From positions 62,001 to 126,000 of the forward strand of contig NZ_SJOP01000005.1 in the NCBI RefSeq assembly GCF_004331415.1: a DNA stretch of 64,000 nucleotides. Reading direction: 5' to 3'. Source of the DNA: Kosakonia quasisacchari. GTDB lineage: Bacteria > Pseudomonadota > Gammaproteobacteria > Enterobacterales > Enterobacteriaceae. Below, piece after piece: positions 18,586-28,196 of this stretch. The notes beneath the pieces are model-generated. The model was not told the DNA's origin, did no database searches, and was given only the letters and a program-made list of their open reading frames with translations. The position numbers and the translations under genes are program-made. Each line of letters starts with the position of its first letter. Position 1 is the first letter of the stretch.

Positions 18586-20019
18586 TTACGCCGAACCTAA
18601 CAACGAACGCACGTTGCTGTTGGAATATTTTTCCGGGGTGACGGTTTGATCCACCAGCTTATCCAGCACGTATTTTTGCACCGTTGAGCGGTTGTTCACC
18701 TGCTCGTTATGACCGACGCTTGCCAGTTGCCCGCGACCGTTATAGTTGAGCGTGGTGGTGTTCTCTTCATCGTTTTCCACCAGATGGTAGAAGTAGTTTT
18801 GCGACGACTTCATTTTGTTCAGTGCCAGCGGAATCGACGGGTCGATAGCTTCATGCCAGGCGGCGCTCAGATGGCTGCGCGTCGTCTGTTTCACGGTTTT
18901 CGAGCCATCATCGCGCGCCTGCTCTTCGGAAGACTGCGAAGCGGTATAAGCGAAGCGATCTTTCTCTTCTTCATGCAACGGGTTAGGTGATTTCTCGGTT
19001 TGTACGAGCGACAGCGAAAAATCATTCAGCCCGCTTAATTGCGAAACGCCGTTCGTATCAAGAGTGAGATTTTGCCCTGCAGTGGTTTTAGCGCTTTCCG
19101 CGTCGCGGGTGGTGTTCAGCGCACGGAATACGGATTTCATCGCTTCCATCTGGCCACGATCGCCATTGCCGGCAATACGCGCTTTGTCGAATTTATCGTC
19201 ATACGCTTTCAGCGCCAGTTGCTGTTGGCCGTAGCTCCCGGAGAGCGCAGGTTTCGTCATGTCGCTGCTCATCTTCAGCGAGAAGTCTCTGTCCTGGTAG
19301 GCAACCGCGCGTTCTTTACTATCGGCATGGAAATTAAGCGATTGCAGTGAATCATCGCCATTGCGCATATCCGTTTTCAGATCGACGGATTTCAACAGTT
19401 TGCTGTCAAAGTTGGTTAAACCGGAGATATCCAGTTTCGGCGGTTGTTCTCCCAATCCACTGAGTGCTTTGCTCAACGCATCACCGAGCTTTGCCACTGC
19501 CGCTGCATCATCATCATTTAGCGCACCGCCTTCCGTTTTCACCTCAACCGCGATGCCATCGTCCTGCTGGGTCATTGTCAGGTGAACGGTCGATCCGGAT
19601 TTGGTGGCAATGCTAAGCGTCACTGCAGATTTATTCGCGCCCGCACTGGTAGCCACATCAGTGTTCACCCCGGTCAGTACCTGCGTGAAATCCCCACGGT
19701 TATCCTTCAGATTGTCAAGCAGCGCGCTGCCAAGGCCAGCCATTGAGGAAACCGAAGCCCCGCCCAGGGCCGATTGCATCAGCCCTTCGATAATAGGGTT
19801 GGACTGCTGTGCGACATTAGTGCTCATTTTTTTCGGTGACAGGCTATAAACAGCCGAAATCTCTGAAGTCTGGCTACCAAACATCACTTTCGCCGAGGTG
19901 TTATTGTTGGCGACGGCGTTATTGCTGTTGGCGGCACGAGCAGCAGCTCCAACCTGTGTTGTCGCGCTCACGCGCGTCACAGAAGGCAGCTGTAAGGCAA
20001 AACTAAGTCCGCGGATCAT
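18586..20019 (-). CDS. Cysteine-free protein of unknown function
   Basis: A 477-aa protein I do not recognise. It occupies the place of yacH in E. coli but shows no resemblance to it. It has no cysteine, a single tryptophan (in SAAWHEAID), no transmembrane segment and no classical signal peptide. Residues 15-60 are rich in Ser, Asn, Thr and Ala. The middle part alternates beta-like TVHLTMTQQDDGIAVEV with acidic stretches. The C-terminal 120 residues look more ordered (NYFYHLVENDEENTTTLNYNG). Such composition is common in exported or surface proteins, which is only inference. The ATG at 20019 follows AGGGAG; a GTG 13 codons upstream lacks one. It is flanked by its own terminators and is probably monocistronic. 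Confidence 0.8.
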   Translation of the reverse strand: MIRGLSFALQLPSVTRVSATTQVGAAARAANSNNAVANNNTSAKVMFGSQTSEISAVYSLSPKKMSTNVAQQSNPIIEGLMQSALGGASVSSMAGLGSALLDNLKDNRGDFTQVLTGVNTDVATSAGANKSAVTLSIATKSGSTVHLTMTQQDDGIAVEVKTEGGALNDDDAAAVAKLGDALSKALSGLGEQPPKLDISGLTNFDSKLLKSVDLKTDMRNGDDSLQSLNFHADSKERAVAYQDRDFSLKMSSDMTKPALSGSYGQQQLALKAYDDKFDKARIAGNGDRGQMEAMKSVFRALNTTRDAESAKTTAGQNLTLDTNGVSQLSGLNDFSLSLVQTEKSPNPLHEEEKDRFAYTASQSSEEQARDDGSKTVKQTTRSHLSAAWHEAIDPSIPLALNKMKSSQNYFYHLVENDEENTTTLNYNGRGQLASVGHNEQVNNRSTVQKYVLDKLVDQTVTPEKYSNSNVRSLLGSA

Positions 20020-20130
20020 GACGATGAAACTCCCTCTCTCACCGATAGTGGTAGTCACCTAACATCGGCAGTTTTTGCACAATCTTTATACTTCCCGGAT
20101 GAAAACACCAAATTCATCACGGAAAACAAT

Positions 20131-20160
20131 AAAAAAAGCGAGCCAGTTACCTGACTCGCC
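20131..20160 (-). terminator. Rho-independent terminator after the orphan small ORF
   Basis: On the minus strand GGCGAG, a nested CAG/CTG stem and CTCGC precede seven T residues. It follows the 20207 stop by about 45 bp and isolates the small ORF from the next gene. Confidence 0.85.
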
Positions 20161-20206
20161 TATTTTAGGCTACCCATGCATTCATCATGTGGAATGCAAA
20201 AGTGGC

Positions 20207-20449
20207 TTACATGATGTTAGCGACGGACTTCGCCAGTTGTGCTTCGAGAGCCGGTTTGGCTTCTTCGAATTTCAGGTTCACTTTGTTCGCGTTAGAAACG
20301 ACGCGAGTCTGGTATTTCGCGCGGTTGCCTTCTTCGGTGCTGGTTTGCAGCTTGATACCGGAAGTACCCTGACGCAGTGCCGCACCTTCGTAACCACTTT
20401 TCCGGTATCCCTGGGTTTCTCGCAGATCCATTTTGTCGACTTTCAGCAC
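20207..20449 (-). CDS. Orphan 80-aa ORF, unknown function
   Basis: A small open frame between lpd and the unknown gene. The predicted product is charged and soluble, ending in an amphipathic helix-like [21 protein letters not shown] region. Codon choice resembles that of the highly expressed neighbours (CGT, GGT, CTG, AAA, GAA), which argues it is or was translated. The start is uncertain: GTG at 20449 has only a weak AGG upstream, and an ATG lies at 20431. The frame stays open upstream into the lpd terminator, encoding a hydrophobic stretch there. It might therefore be the 3' remnant of a longer gene. I do not recognise a family. Confidence 0.5.
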   Translation of the reverse strand: MLKVDKMDLRETQGYRKSGYEGAALRQGTSGIKLQTSTEEGNRAKYQTRVVSNANKVNLKFEEAKPALEAQLAKSVANIM

Positions 20450-20481
20450 GCTGGCCTGGCTCCAGTCAACGGAAAAGAAGC

Positions 20482-20506
20482 AAAAAAAAGCAGCCCACAG
20501 GCTGCC
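20482..20506 (-). terminator. Rho-independent terminator of lpd
   Basis: On the minus strand GCAGCC, a 4-nt loop and GGCTGC are followed by eight T residues, starting about 20 bp after the lpd stop. It marks the end of the pdhR-aceEF-lpd unit. Confidence 0.9.
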
Positions 20507-20526
20507 TTATCTCAAACTGGCGAAAC

Positions 20527-21951
20527 TTACTTTTTCTTCGCTTTCGGGTTCGGCAGGTCGGTAATGCTACCTTCGAACACTTCAGCCGCCAGACCGACGG
20601 ACTCATGCAGCGTCGGGTGCGCGTGAATGGTCAGCGCGATATCTTCCGCATCGCAGCCCATTTCGATAGCCAGACCGATTTCACCCAGCAGCTCGCCGCC
20701 GTTGGTGCCGACAATCGCGCCACCGATAACACGGTGCGTCTCTTTGTCGAAAATCAGTTTGGTCATACCGTCTGCGCAGTCAGAAGCGATAGCACGGCCA
20801 GAAGCTGCCCACGGGAAGGTGGCGGTTTCGTAGCTGATGCCTTTCTCTTTCGCTTCTTTCTCGGTCAGCCCCACCCATGCAACTTCTGGCTCGGTGTAGG
20901 CGATAGACGGGATAACTTTCGGATCGAAATAGTGCTTTTTACCGGCGATAACTTCAGCGGCAACATGGCCTTCATGCACGCCTTTGTGCGCCAGCATCGG
21001 CTGACCGACGATATCGCCGATAGCAAAGATGTGCGGCACATTGGTGCGCAGCTGTTTGTCAACGCGGATAAAGCCACGGTCGTCCACTTCCACGCCTGCT
21101 TTGCCCGCGTCGAGGTTTTTACCGTTCGGCACACGACCGATAGCCACCAGCACGGCGTCATAACGCTGCGCTTCAGCAGGGGCTTTTTTGCCTTCCATGG
21201 AAACGTAAATGCCGTCTTCTTTCGCTTCAACGGCGGTCACTTTGGTTTCCAGCATCAGGTTGAATTTCTTACCGATGCGTTTGGTGAAGACTTTCACGAT
21301 GTCTTTGTCAGCAGCCGGGATAACCTGGTCGAACATTTCAACCACGTCAATCTCTGAACCCAGCGCATGGTACACGGTGCCCATTTCCAGACCGATGATA
21401 CCGCCACCCATAACCAGCAGGCGTTTTGGTACAGATTTCAGCTCCAGAGCGTCGGTAGAATCCCATACGCGCGGATCTTCATGCGGAATGAACGGCAGTT
21501 GGATCGGACGGGAACCCGCCGCGATGATAGCGTTGTCGAAGTTGATCACGGTTTTGCCGTTTTCGCCTTCCACTTCCAGGGTGTTCGCCCCGGTGAATTT
21601 ACCCAGACCGTTGACCACTTTCACTTTACGGCCTTTCGCCATACCCGCCAGACCGCCGGTCAGCTGAGTGATCACTTTCTCTTTCCAGGTACGAATCTTG
21701 TCGATATCGGTTTTCGGTTCGCCGAAGACGATACCGTGTTCAGCCAGCGCTTTGGCTTCTTCGATAACTTTTGCAACGTGCAGCAGCGCTTTAGAAGGGA
21801 TACAACCCACGTTCAGACAAACACCGCCGAGAGTGTTGTAACGTTCAACGATGACGGTTTCCAGACCTAAATCAGCGCAACGGAAGGCAGCAGAGTAACC
21901 TGCCGGGCCTGCCCCAAGTACCACGACCTGAGTTTTGATTTCAGTACTCAT
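20527..21951 (-). CDS. lpd: Dihydrolipoamide dehydrogenase (E3)
   Basis: FAD enzyme that reoxidises dihydrolipoyl groups in the pyruvate and 2-oxoglutarate dehydrogenase complexes and the glycine cleavage system. It is 474 aa. The FAD-binding GAGPAG (13-18), the redox pair C45/C50 in GGVCLNVGC, a second GGGIIG NAD-binding loop and the catalytic HAHPTLHE are visible. Tandem ATG codons occur at 21954 and 21951. The second has the better distance from GAGG and matches the family start. A separate promoter is likely in the 204-bp spacer to aceF, as known in E. coli. Confidence 0.97.
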   Translation of the reverse strand: MSTEIKTQVVVLGAGPAGYSAAFRCADLGLETVIVERYNTLGGVCLNVGCIPSKALLHVAKVIEEAKALAEHGIVFGEPKTDIDKIRTWKEKVITQLTGGLAGMAKGRKVKVVNGLGKFTGANTLEVEGENGKTVINFDNAIIAAGSRPIQLPFIPHEDPRVWDSTDALELKSVPKRLLVMGGGIIGLEMGTVYHALGSEIDVVEMFDQVIPAADKDIVKVFTKRIGKKFNLMLETKVTAVEAKEDGIYVSMEGKKAPAEAQRYDAVLVAIGRVPNGKNLDAGKAGVEVDDRGFIRVDKQLRTNVPHIFAIGDIVGQPMLAHKGVHEGHVAAEVIAGKKHYFDPKVIPSIAYTEPEVAWVGLTEKEAKEKGISYETATFPWAASGRAIASDCADGMTKLIFDKETHRVIGGAIVGTNGGELLGEIGLAIEMGCDAEDIALTIHAHPTLHESVGLAAEVFEGSITDLPNPKAKKK

Positions 21952-22024
21952 CATGACCTCTTATTGATTTCCGGCGGTCAGGGGTACTTCATGTCGCCCT
22001 TCATCCACCGGGACGTTCTATCCG

Positions 22025-22070
22025 CCCGCAGTTTACAAAATTGTTAACAATTTTGAAACAACAAACGGCA
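22025..22070 (-). promoter_or_regulatory. Candidate lpd promoter with 20-bp palindrome
   Basis: The perfect palindrome CAAAATTGTTAACAATTTTG lies at 22036-22055. On the minus strand TTGTTT precedes it and TTGTAA/TGTAAACT follows at a 17-bp spacing. A very similar stretch forms the independent lpd promoter in E. coli, as I remember it. The assignment of -35 and -10 is tentative. Confidence 0.6.
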
Positions 22071-22122
22071 AACGATTTGTCCTTTTGCCCCTGATAACCC
22101 CAACAGCCCTATGAGATTACCA

Positions 22123-22152
22123 GAAAAAAGCCGGCCGTCAGGCCGGCTTCTT
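22123..22152 (-). terminator. Rho-independent terminator after aceF
   Basis: On the minus strand AAGCCGGCC, a short loop and GGCCGGCTT precede a T-rich tail. It overlaps the aceF 3' region and should attenuate read-through into lpd, which has its own promoter. Confidence 0.88.
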
Positions 22153-22155
22153 CGA

Positions 22156-24039
22156 TTACATCACCAGACGGCGAATGTCAGACAGCATGTTGTTGATGAT
22201 GGTGATAAAGCGCGCACCATCAGCACCGTCAATCACACGGTGGTCGAAGGAGAGCGAAATCGGCATCATCAGACGCGGTACGAACTCTTTACCGTTCCAG
22301 ACCGGCTCCATTGCAGATTTGGAGACGCCCAGGATAGCCACTTCCGGCGCGTTAACAATCGGTGCGAAGTGGGTAGTCCCCAGGCCGCCGATGCTGGAGA
22401 TGGTGAAGCAACCGCCCTGCATTTCGCCAGCGGTCAGCTTACCGTCACGCGCTTTCTTGGAAATCACGGTCAGTTCGCGAGACAACTCGGTAATGCTCTT
22501 CTTGTTCACGTCTTTAAAGACCGGAACAACCAGGCCGTTCGGAGTATCTACCGCGACACCGATGTTGATGTATTTCTTCAGCGTCAAACGCTGTGCATCT
22601 TCAGACAGCGAGCTGTTGAAGCGAGGCATTTGCTCAAGCGCGGCAGCAACGGCTTTCATGATGAAGACAACCGGGGTGAATTTCACATCCAGTTTGCGCT
22701 TCTCAGCTTCGGCGTTCTGCTGTTTACGGAACGCTTCCAGATCGGTGATATCGGTTTTGTCGAAGTGCGTAACGTGCGGGATCATCACCCAGTTACGGCT
22801 CAGGTTGGCACCAGAGATTTTCTGGATACGGCCCAGTTCCACTTCTTCGATTTCACCAAACTTGCTGAAGTCCACTTTCGGCCACGGCAGCAGACCCGGC
22901 AGAGAACCACCAGTCGCGCCAGCAGCAGGTGCGGATTCAGCGCGTTTCACCGCGTCTTTCACGTAAGCCTGAACGTCTTCGCGCAGGATACGGCCTTTAC
23001 GACCGGTGCCTTTCACTTTCGCCAGGTTGACGCCGAATTCGCGCGCCAGGCGGCGGATCAGCGGGGTAGCGTGGACGTAAGCGTCGTTTTCCGCGAAGTC
23101 AGATTTACCGTCTGCTTTCGCAGCAGGTTTAGCAGCCTGAGCCGGGGCAGCAGATGCCGGAGCAGCAGCCGGGGCTGCGGCAGGCGCAGCGCCTTCCACT
23201 TCGAACACCATGATCAGGGAGCCAGTGGAGACTTTGTCGCCCACATTCACTTTCAGCTCTTTCACGGTACCGGCGAACGGTGCCGGGACTTCCATGGAGG
23301 CTTTATCGCCTTCTACGGTGATCAGAGACTGTTCAGCAGAAACTTTGTCGCCCACTTTCACCAGCACTTCGGTGACTTCAACTTCGTCGCCGCCGATATC
23401 CGGTACGTTAACTTCTTTCGGGCCAGCCGCGGCTGCCGGTGCGCTCGCCGCAGCCGGAGCGGCTGCCTGAGCCGGGGCCGCAGCAGGTGCAGCACCCGCC
23501 ACTTCAAAGACCATGATCAGCGAGCCAGTAGAGACTTTGTCGCCGGTGTTGATTTTGATCTCTTTCACGGTGCCTGCGAACGGCGCCGGAACTTCCATAG
23601 AGGCTTTGTCGCCCTCTACAGTAATCAAAGATTGCTCTGCCGCAACGGTGTCGCCCACTTTCACCAGGATTTCGGTGACTTCGACTTCGTCACCGCCGAT
23701 GTCAGGCACGTTCACTTCTTTTGCTGCCGCGGCTGCCGGTGCAGCAGCGGCCGGAGCGGCGTCCTTCTTCTCTTCTGCCGGAGCAGGTGCAGCGGCTGCT
23801 GCGCCCTCGGCGGAATCGAAAATCATGATCAGTTTGCCCGTCTCGGTTTTGTCGCCGACAGAGACTTTGATCTCTTTAACAACGCCAGCCTGCGGAGACG
23901 GGACTTCCATAGAGGCTTTGTCGCCCTCTACAGTGATCAGCGACTGTTCAGCTTCAACTTTGTCGCCTACTTTGACCAGAATCTCGGTGATTTCAACTTC
24001 ATCAGACCCGATGTCCGGTACTTTGATTTCGATAGCCAT
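22156..24039 (-). CDS. aceF: Pyruvate dehydrogenase E2, dihydrolipoyl acetyltransferase
   Basis: Core of the pyruvate dehydrogenase complex; accepts acetyl groups on lipoyl arms and transfers them to CoA. It is 627 aa. Three lipoyl domains are seen, each with the lipoylated lysine in GDKAS (K41, K145, K246), joined by Ala/Pro linkers. A peripheral subunit-binding domain follows (about 322-359). The C-terminal catalytic domain carries H600 and D604 in [13 protein letters not shown]. Lipoyl domains 2 and 3 are nearly identical to each other. It starts 14 bp after aceE, preceded by AGAGGTAAAG. Confidence 0.97.
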   Translation of the reverse strand: MAIEIKVPDIGSDEVEITEILVKVGDKVEAEQSLITVEGDKASMEVPSPQAGVVKEIKVSVGDKTETGKLIMIFDSAEGAAAAAPAPAEEKKDAAPAAAAPAAAAAKEVNVPDIGGDEVEVTEILVKVGDTVAAEQSLITVEGDKASMEVPAPFAGTVKEIKINTGDKVSTGSLIMVFEVAGAAPAAAPAQAAAPAAASAPAAAAGPKEVNVPDIGGDEVEVTEVLVKVGDKVSAEQSLITVEGDKASMEVPAPFAGTVKELKVNVGDKVSTGSLIMVFEVEGAAPAAAPAAAPASAAPAQAAKPAAKADGKSDFAENDAYVHATPLIRRLAREFGVNLAKVKGTGRKGRILREDVQAYVKDAVKRAESAPAAGATGGSLPGLLPWPKVDFSKFGEIEEVELGRIQKISGANLSRNWVMIPHVTHFDKTDITDLEAFRKQQNAEAEKRKLDVKFTPVVFIMKAVAAALEQMPRFNSSLSEDAQRLTLKKYINIGVAVDTPNGLVVPVFKDVNKKSITELSRELTVISKKARDGKLTAGEMQGGCFTISSIGGLGTTHFAPIVNAPEVAILGVSKSAMEPVWNGKEFVPRLMMPISLSFDHRVIDGADGARFITIINNMLSDIRRLVM

Positions 24040-24053
24040 TATCTCTTTACCTC

Positions 24054-26717
24054 TTACGCCAGACGCGGGTTAACTTTTTCTGCATCGATGTTGAATTTGG
24101 TGATTGCTTCCGCCACCACTTTCTTGTCGATTTCGCCACGTTTAGCCAGTTCGCCCAGTGCTGCTACCACCACGTAAGAAGCATCAACTTCGAAGTGGTG
24201 ACGCAGGTTTTCACGGCTGTCGGAGCGACCGAAGCCATCGGTACCCAGTACGCGGTAATCATCAGCCGGTACGTAAGTACGAACCTGCTCGGCGAACAGT
24301 TTCATATAGTCAGTTGATGCCACAGCCGGTGCGTCGTTCATCACCTGAGCGATGTACGGAACGCGCGGAGTTTCCAGCGGGTGCAGCATGTTCCAGCGCT
24401 CACAATCCTGGCCATCACGCGCCAGTTCAGTGAAGGAGGTGACGCTGTACACGTCAGAGCCCACGCCGTAGTCGTTCGCCAGGATCTGCGCTGCTTCACG
24501 CACGTGACGCAGGATAGAACCGGAGCCCAGCAGCTGAACTTTACCTTTGCTACCAGCAACAGTTTCGAGTTTGTAGATACCTTTACGGATACCTTCCTCG
24601 GCACCTTCCGGCATGGCCGGCATGTGGTAGTTTTCGTTCAGCGTGGTGATGTAGTAGTAAACGTTCTCTTGTTTCTCACCGTACATACGGGTCAGACCGT
24701 CATGCATGATGACTGCCACTTCGTACGCGTAAGACGGGTCATAAGAGATACAGTTCGGGATAGTCAGCGACTGAATGTGGCTGTGACCATCTTCGTGCTG
24801 CAGACCTTCGCCGTTAAGCGTCGTACGACCGGAAGTCCCGCCTACCAGGAAGCCGCGAGCCTGTTGGTCGCCAGCCTGCCAGCACAGGTCGCCGATACGC
24901 TGGAACCCGAACATGGAGTAGTAGATGTAGAACGGGATCATCGGCAGGTTGTTGGTGCTGTAAGAGGTCGCAGCCGCCAGCCAGGATGCGCCAGCACCCA
25001 GTTCGTTGATACCTTCCTGCAGGATCTGACCTTTCTCGTCTTCTTTGTAGTAAGCAACCTGCTCACGGTCCTGCGGGGTGTACTGCTGGCCGTTCGGGCT
25101 GTAAATACCAATCTGACGGAACAGACCTTCCATACCGAAAGTACGCGCTTCGTCGGCGATAATCGGAACCAGACGATCTTTGATCGACTTGTTCTTCAGC
25201 ATCACGTTCAGGGCACGAACGAAAGCGATAGTGGTGGAGATCTCTTTGTTCTGCTCTTCCAGCAACTGGGAGAAGTCTTCCAGCGTAGGCAGATCCAGTT
25301 TCTCGGTGAAGTTCGGCTGACGAGACGGCAGGTAGCCTTTCAGCGCCTGGCGACGTTCGTGCAGGTATTTATGCTCTTCAGAACCTTCCGGGAAGGTGAT
25401 GTAAGACAGATTTTCAACCTGCTCATCGGTAACCGGAACATTGAAACGATCGCGGATATAACGCACGCCGTCCATGTTCATTTTCTTAACCTGGTGCGCG
25501 ATGTTTTTACCTTCTGCGGTATCGCCCATGCCGTAACCTTTGATGGTGTGGGCCAGGATAACAGTCGCTTTACCTTTGGTTTCACGCGCTTTTTTCAGTG
25601 CCGCGTAAACTTTCTTCGGATCGTGGCCGCCACGGTTCAGTGCCCAGATCTGCTCATCAGTCCAGTCTGCAACCAGCGCTGCGGTTTCCGGGTATTTACC
25701 GAAGAAGTGCTCACGAACGTACGCGCCATCTTTGGATTTGAAGGTCTGGTAGTCGCCGTCAACGGTTTCGTTCATCAGTTGGATCAGTTTACCGCTGGTG
25801 TCTTTACGCAGCAGTTCATCCCAACGACCGCCCCACATCACCTTGATAACGTTCCAGCCAGCACCGCTGAAGATGCCTTCCAGTTCGTTGATGATTTTAC
25901 CGTTACCGGTTACCGGGCCATCCAGACGCTGCAAGTTACAGTTGATGATGAAGCAGAGGTTGTCCAGTTTTTCACGGGTGGCGATGGTAATAGCGCCTTT
26001 GGATTCCGGCTCATCCATCTCACCGTCGCCAAGGAAGGCGTAAACGGTTTGTTCAGAGGTATCTTTCAGACCACGGTGTTCCAGATATTTCAGGAACTTC
26101 GCCTGATAGATCGCACCAATCGGGCCCAGGCCCATGGAGACGGTCGGGAACTGCCAGAATTCCGGCATCAGTTTCGGGTGCGGGTAAGAGGAGAGGCCTT
26201 TACCGTGAACTTCCTGACGGAAGTTGTTCATCTGCTCTTCAGTCAGACGACCTTCAACGAATGCACGTGCGTAGATGCCAGGAGAGATGTGGCCCTGGAA
26301 GTACACCAGGTCGCCGCCGTCTTTCTCGTTACGCGCGCGGAAGAAGTGGTTGAAGCAAACTTCATAAACGGTCGCGGAAGACTGGAAGGACGCCATGTGG
26401 CCGCCCAGCTCAAGGTCTTTTTTGGACGCACGCAGAACCGTCATGATTGCGTTCCAGCGGATAGCTGAACGAATGCGGCGTTCCAGTTCCAGATTGCCCG
26501 GGTATTCCGGTTCATCTTCAACGGCAATAGTGTTTACATAGTTGCTCGCCCCTGTGCCAGCTGCCACTTTCACACCGCCTTTGCGGGCTTCAGAAAGGAG
26601 CTGGTCAATCAGATACTGAGCACGCTCAACACCTTCTTCACGGATGACCGATTCGATCGCCTGTTGCCAGTCGCGAGTTTCGATCGGATCCACGTCATTT
26701 TGGAAACGTTCTGACAT
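24054..26717 (-). CDS. aceE: Pyruvate dehydrogenase E1 component
   Basis: Thiamine diphosphate enzyme that decarboxylates pyruvate and acetylates the lipoyl arm of AceF. It is 887 aa, the same as E. coli AceE. The ThDP-binding motif begins [13 protein letters not shown] and ends with the paired Asn of IINCN. The homodimeric E1 layout is complete, with no gaps. It follows pdhR by 179 bp, a spacer holding a large inverted repeat, and precedes aceF by 14 bp. PdhR repression relieved by pyruvate is expected from the upstream operator. Confidence 0.98.
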   Translation of the reverse strand: MSERFQNDVDPIETRDWQQAIESVIREEGVERAQYLIDQLLSEARKGGVKVAAGTGASNYVNTIAVEDEPEYPGNLELERRIRSAIRWNAIMTVLRASKKDLELGGHMASFQSSATVYEVCFNHFFRARNEKDGGDLVYFQGHISPGIYARAFVEGRLTEEQMNNFRQEVHGKGLSSYPHPKLMPEFWQFPTVSMGLGPIGAIYQAKFLKYLEHRGLKDTSEQTVYAFLGDGEMDEPESKGAITIATREKLDNLCFIINCNLQRLDGPVTGNGKIINELEGIFSGAGWNVIKVMWGGRWDELLRKDTSGKLIQLMNETVDGDYQTFKSKDGAYVREHFFGKYPETAALVADWTDEQIWALNRGGHDPKKVYAALKKARETKGKATVILAHTIKGYGMGDTAEGKNIAHQVKKMNMDGVRYIRDRFNVPVTDEQVENLSYITFPEGSEEHKYLHERRQALKGYLPSRQPNFTEKLDLPTLEDFSQLLEEQNKEISTTIAFVRALNVMLKNKSIKDRLVPIIADEARTFGMEGLFRQIGIYSPNGQQYTPQDREQVAYYKEDEKGQILQEGINELGAGASWLAAATSYSTNNLPMIPFYIYYSMFGFQRIGDLCWQAGDQQARGFLVGGTSGRTTLNGEGLQHEDGHSHIQSLTIPNCISYDPSYAYEVAVIMHDGLTRMYGEKQENVYYYITTLNENYHMPAMPEGAEEGIRKGIYKLETVAGSKGKVQLLGSGSILRHVREAAQILANDYGVGSDVYSVTSFTELARDGQDCERWNMLHPLETPRVPYIAQVMNDAPAVASTDYMKLFAEQVRTYVPADDYRVLGTDGFGRSDSRENLRHHFEVDASYVVVAALGELAKRGEIDKKVVAEAITKFNIDAEKVNPRLA

Positions 26718-26757
26718 GGGGGGTATTCCTTATCTATCTAATACGTTGATTTGTCTG

Positions 26758-26822
26758 GAACCTGTCCCATTGCATTCTCATGCCTTTCATTGGCAGCCAT
26801 AAAAGTGCAATAAGACAGGTTC
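26758..26822 (-). other. Large nested stem-loop between pdhR and aceE
   Basis: GAACCTGTC (26758-26766) pairs perfectly with GACAGGTTC (26814-26822). Inside, ATTGCA (26769-26774) pairs with TGCAAT (26806-26811), leaving a symmetric 2x2 internal loop, and TGCC/GGCA can close an inner hairpin. It lies in the transcribed pdhR-aceE spacer, 41 bp before the aceE start. No uridine run follows, so a processing or stability role is more likely than termination. Confidence 0.6.
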
Positions 26823-26869
26823 TGCGTTTAGTTGCCGCGCTCTAAAGTTTGGCGCTGGTGTTACAACTC

Positions 26870-26892
26870 TTCTGGTACAACCTGCACCAGAA
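26870..26892 (-). repeat. Small hairpin just after pdhR
   Basis: TTCTGGT and ACCAGAA form a 7-bp stem with a 9-nt loop directly past the pdhR stop. It lacks a T-run, so it is at most a weak attenuator between pdhR and aceE. Confidence 0.45.
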
Positions 26893-26896
26893 AATC

Positions 26897-27661
26897 TTAA
26901 TTCTTTCTCTGCTCTAACCGGCGAAGCGAGCGCTCACGGCGGCTCTGCTCACGGCTCCGGTCCAGCAAAATCTCTTCAATAAACGCCAGGTGGCGGTGCG
27001 ACGCTTCACGCGCCTCTTCCGGCTTCCCGGCCATGATCGCCGCGAAAATACTCGAACGATGGGTGCTGACAAGCGGCAGCATTTCGCGGCGCGCGTACAG
27101 CAATTCGAAGTTCTGACGAACGTTTTGCGCCAACATTGGCTCCATGCAGCGTAGCAGATGAAGCAGCACAACATTATGTGCCGCCTCGGTTACGGCTATT
27201 TGATACTGCACAACGGCACTGGATTCCGCATCCAAATCCCCTGACTGCTGCGCCCGCTCAATGGCCTGGTGCAGCTCGCCAATCCCCGCTTTGTCTTCAT
27301 CGGTGCTGCGCAGCGCCGCATAATATGCAGCAATGCCTTCCAGCGCGTGGCGGGTTTCAAGCAGGTCAAATTGGGATTCGGGATGATCGGCCAGAAGCTC
27401 AACCAGCGGATCGCTGAAGCTTTGCCACAGGCTGCTTTGGACAAAAGTACCGCCACCCTGGCGACGAAGGAGCAAACCTTTCGCTTCGAGGCGCTGAATG
27501 GCCTCGCGCAGTGAAGGACGAGAAACATCGAACTGTTTGGCCAGTTCGCGCTCTGGAGGCAGTTTCTCACCGGGACGCAAGGTACCTTCGAGAATCAAAA
27601 ATTCCAGTTGCTGCTCAATCACATCGGAAAGTTTTGGTTGGCGGATTTTGTTGTAGGCCAT
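26897..27661 (-). CDS. pdhR: Pyruvate-responsive transcriptional repressor PdhR
   Basis: GntR-family (FadR subgroup) repressor of the pdhR-aceEF-lpd operon and of respiratory genes, released by pyruvate. It is 254 aa. The winged-helix domain covers roughly residues 8-75 ([18 protein letters not shown] is the recognition part, in two pieces of the wHTH). The FCD ligand domain follows, with its histidine/aspartate metal-type residues. The frame extends 11 codons upstream, but the ATG at 27661 follows AGGGAACA and matches [12 protein letters not shown] consensus operator lies 32-48 bp upstream. Confidence 0.97.
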   Translation of the reverse strand: MAYNKIRQPKLSDVIEQQLEFLILEGTLRPGEKLPPERELAKQFDVSRPSLREAIQRLEAKGLLLRRQGGGTFVQSSLWQSFSDPLVELLADHPESQFDLLETRHALEGIAAYYAALRSTDEDKAGIGELHQAIERAQQSGDLDAESSAVVQYQIAVTEAAHNVVLLHLLRCMEPMLAQNVRQNFELLYARREMLPLVSTHRSSIFAAIMAGKPEEAREASHRHLAFIEEILLDRSREQSRRERSLRRLEQRKN

Positions 27662-28196
27662 TGTTCCCTGTCTCTGCCACTCGCCCGGAGTCAATTGGTC
27701 TTACCAATTTCATGTTCTTGACGCTAAAGTAACAAAGTATTCACCTTCTGTCCATACAGGTTTTGATTGAAATCAGGAAACCACACACATTTTAACAATG
27801 TTACAGAAATAGCGTTTCAAAGATGTAACCTTGCACAAATGCCTCGTTTACCACGAAAGAGGCAGTTTTAACTTTTATGAAACGCCAATTAAGGCATATG
27901 AACCGATTCAGTTGATAAATAAGTGAATAGTCATTCTTTAAATATGCATAAAAAGTGAAAATGAACTCAATGAGGGGTAAATGGGTTACTCAGAAACGGT
28001 TTCTTTTTTACTCGCTCGTCATCTGAGTTTCATAAAGCAGATGCATTCCCGCGCACTTATCACTATTCTGAGCCCTATGAAAGGGATTGACGAAAATTCC
28101 CGTCGACATTTCGTAAACTAAAAAATACAAAAACGGAATTTATTTATTACACGCAAACCACAGCGTACAGATAACAACCACACACGAGGTTTCATA
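27662..28196. other. Divergent pdhR-aroP regulatory spacer
   Basis: This 535-bp AT-rich region holds the PdhR operator and the start signals of two divergent genes. On the minus strand TTGTTA and TGAAAT at a 17-bp spacing (near 27712-27740) could be the pdhR promoter. Near aroP, CGTAAA-N6-AATACA at 28112-28129 is a poor match to the TyrR box TGTAAA-N6-TTTACA. I see no coding frame with sensible codon use and no decisive aroP promoter. Confidence 0.5.
27693..27709. promoter_or_regulatory. PdhR operator upstream of pdhR
   Basis: AATTGGTCTTACCAATT is a perfect palindrome matching the PdhR consensus ATTGGTNNNACCAAT. It sits just downstream of a candidate -10, positioned for autorepression of the operon. 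Confidence 0.9.

Noticed and set aside
22111..24177. 688-codon open frame on the plus strand opposite aceF, and similar ones opposite aceE (24381-26468) and acnB (16133-17581)
   Set aside because: These mirror the codon bias of highly expressed genes on the other strand. They lack ribosome sites, and their products are Arg/His/Phe-rich shadows with no domain sense.
27986..28003. Cra- or PurR-like palindrome AGAAACGGTTTCT in the pdhR-aroP spacer
   Set aside because: It lacks the TGAAAC core needed for Cra and leaves only a one-base loop as a hairpin; no convincing fit to a known operator.
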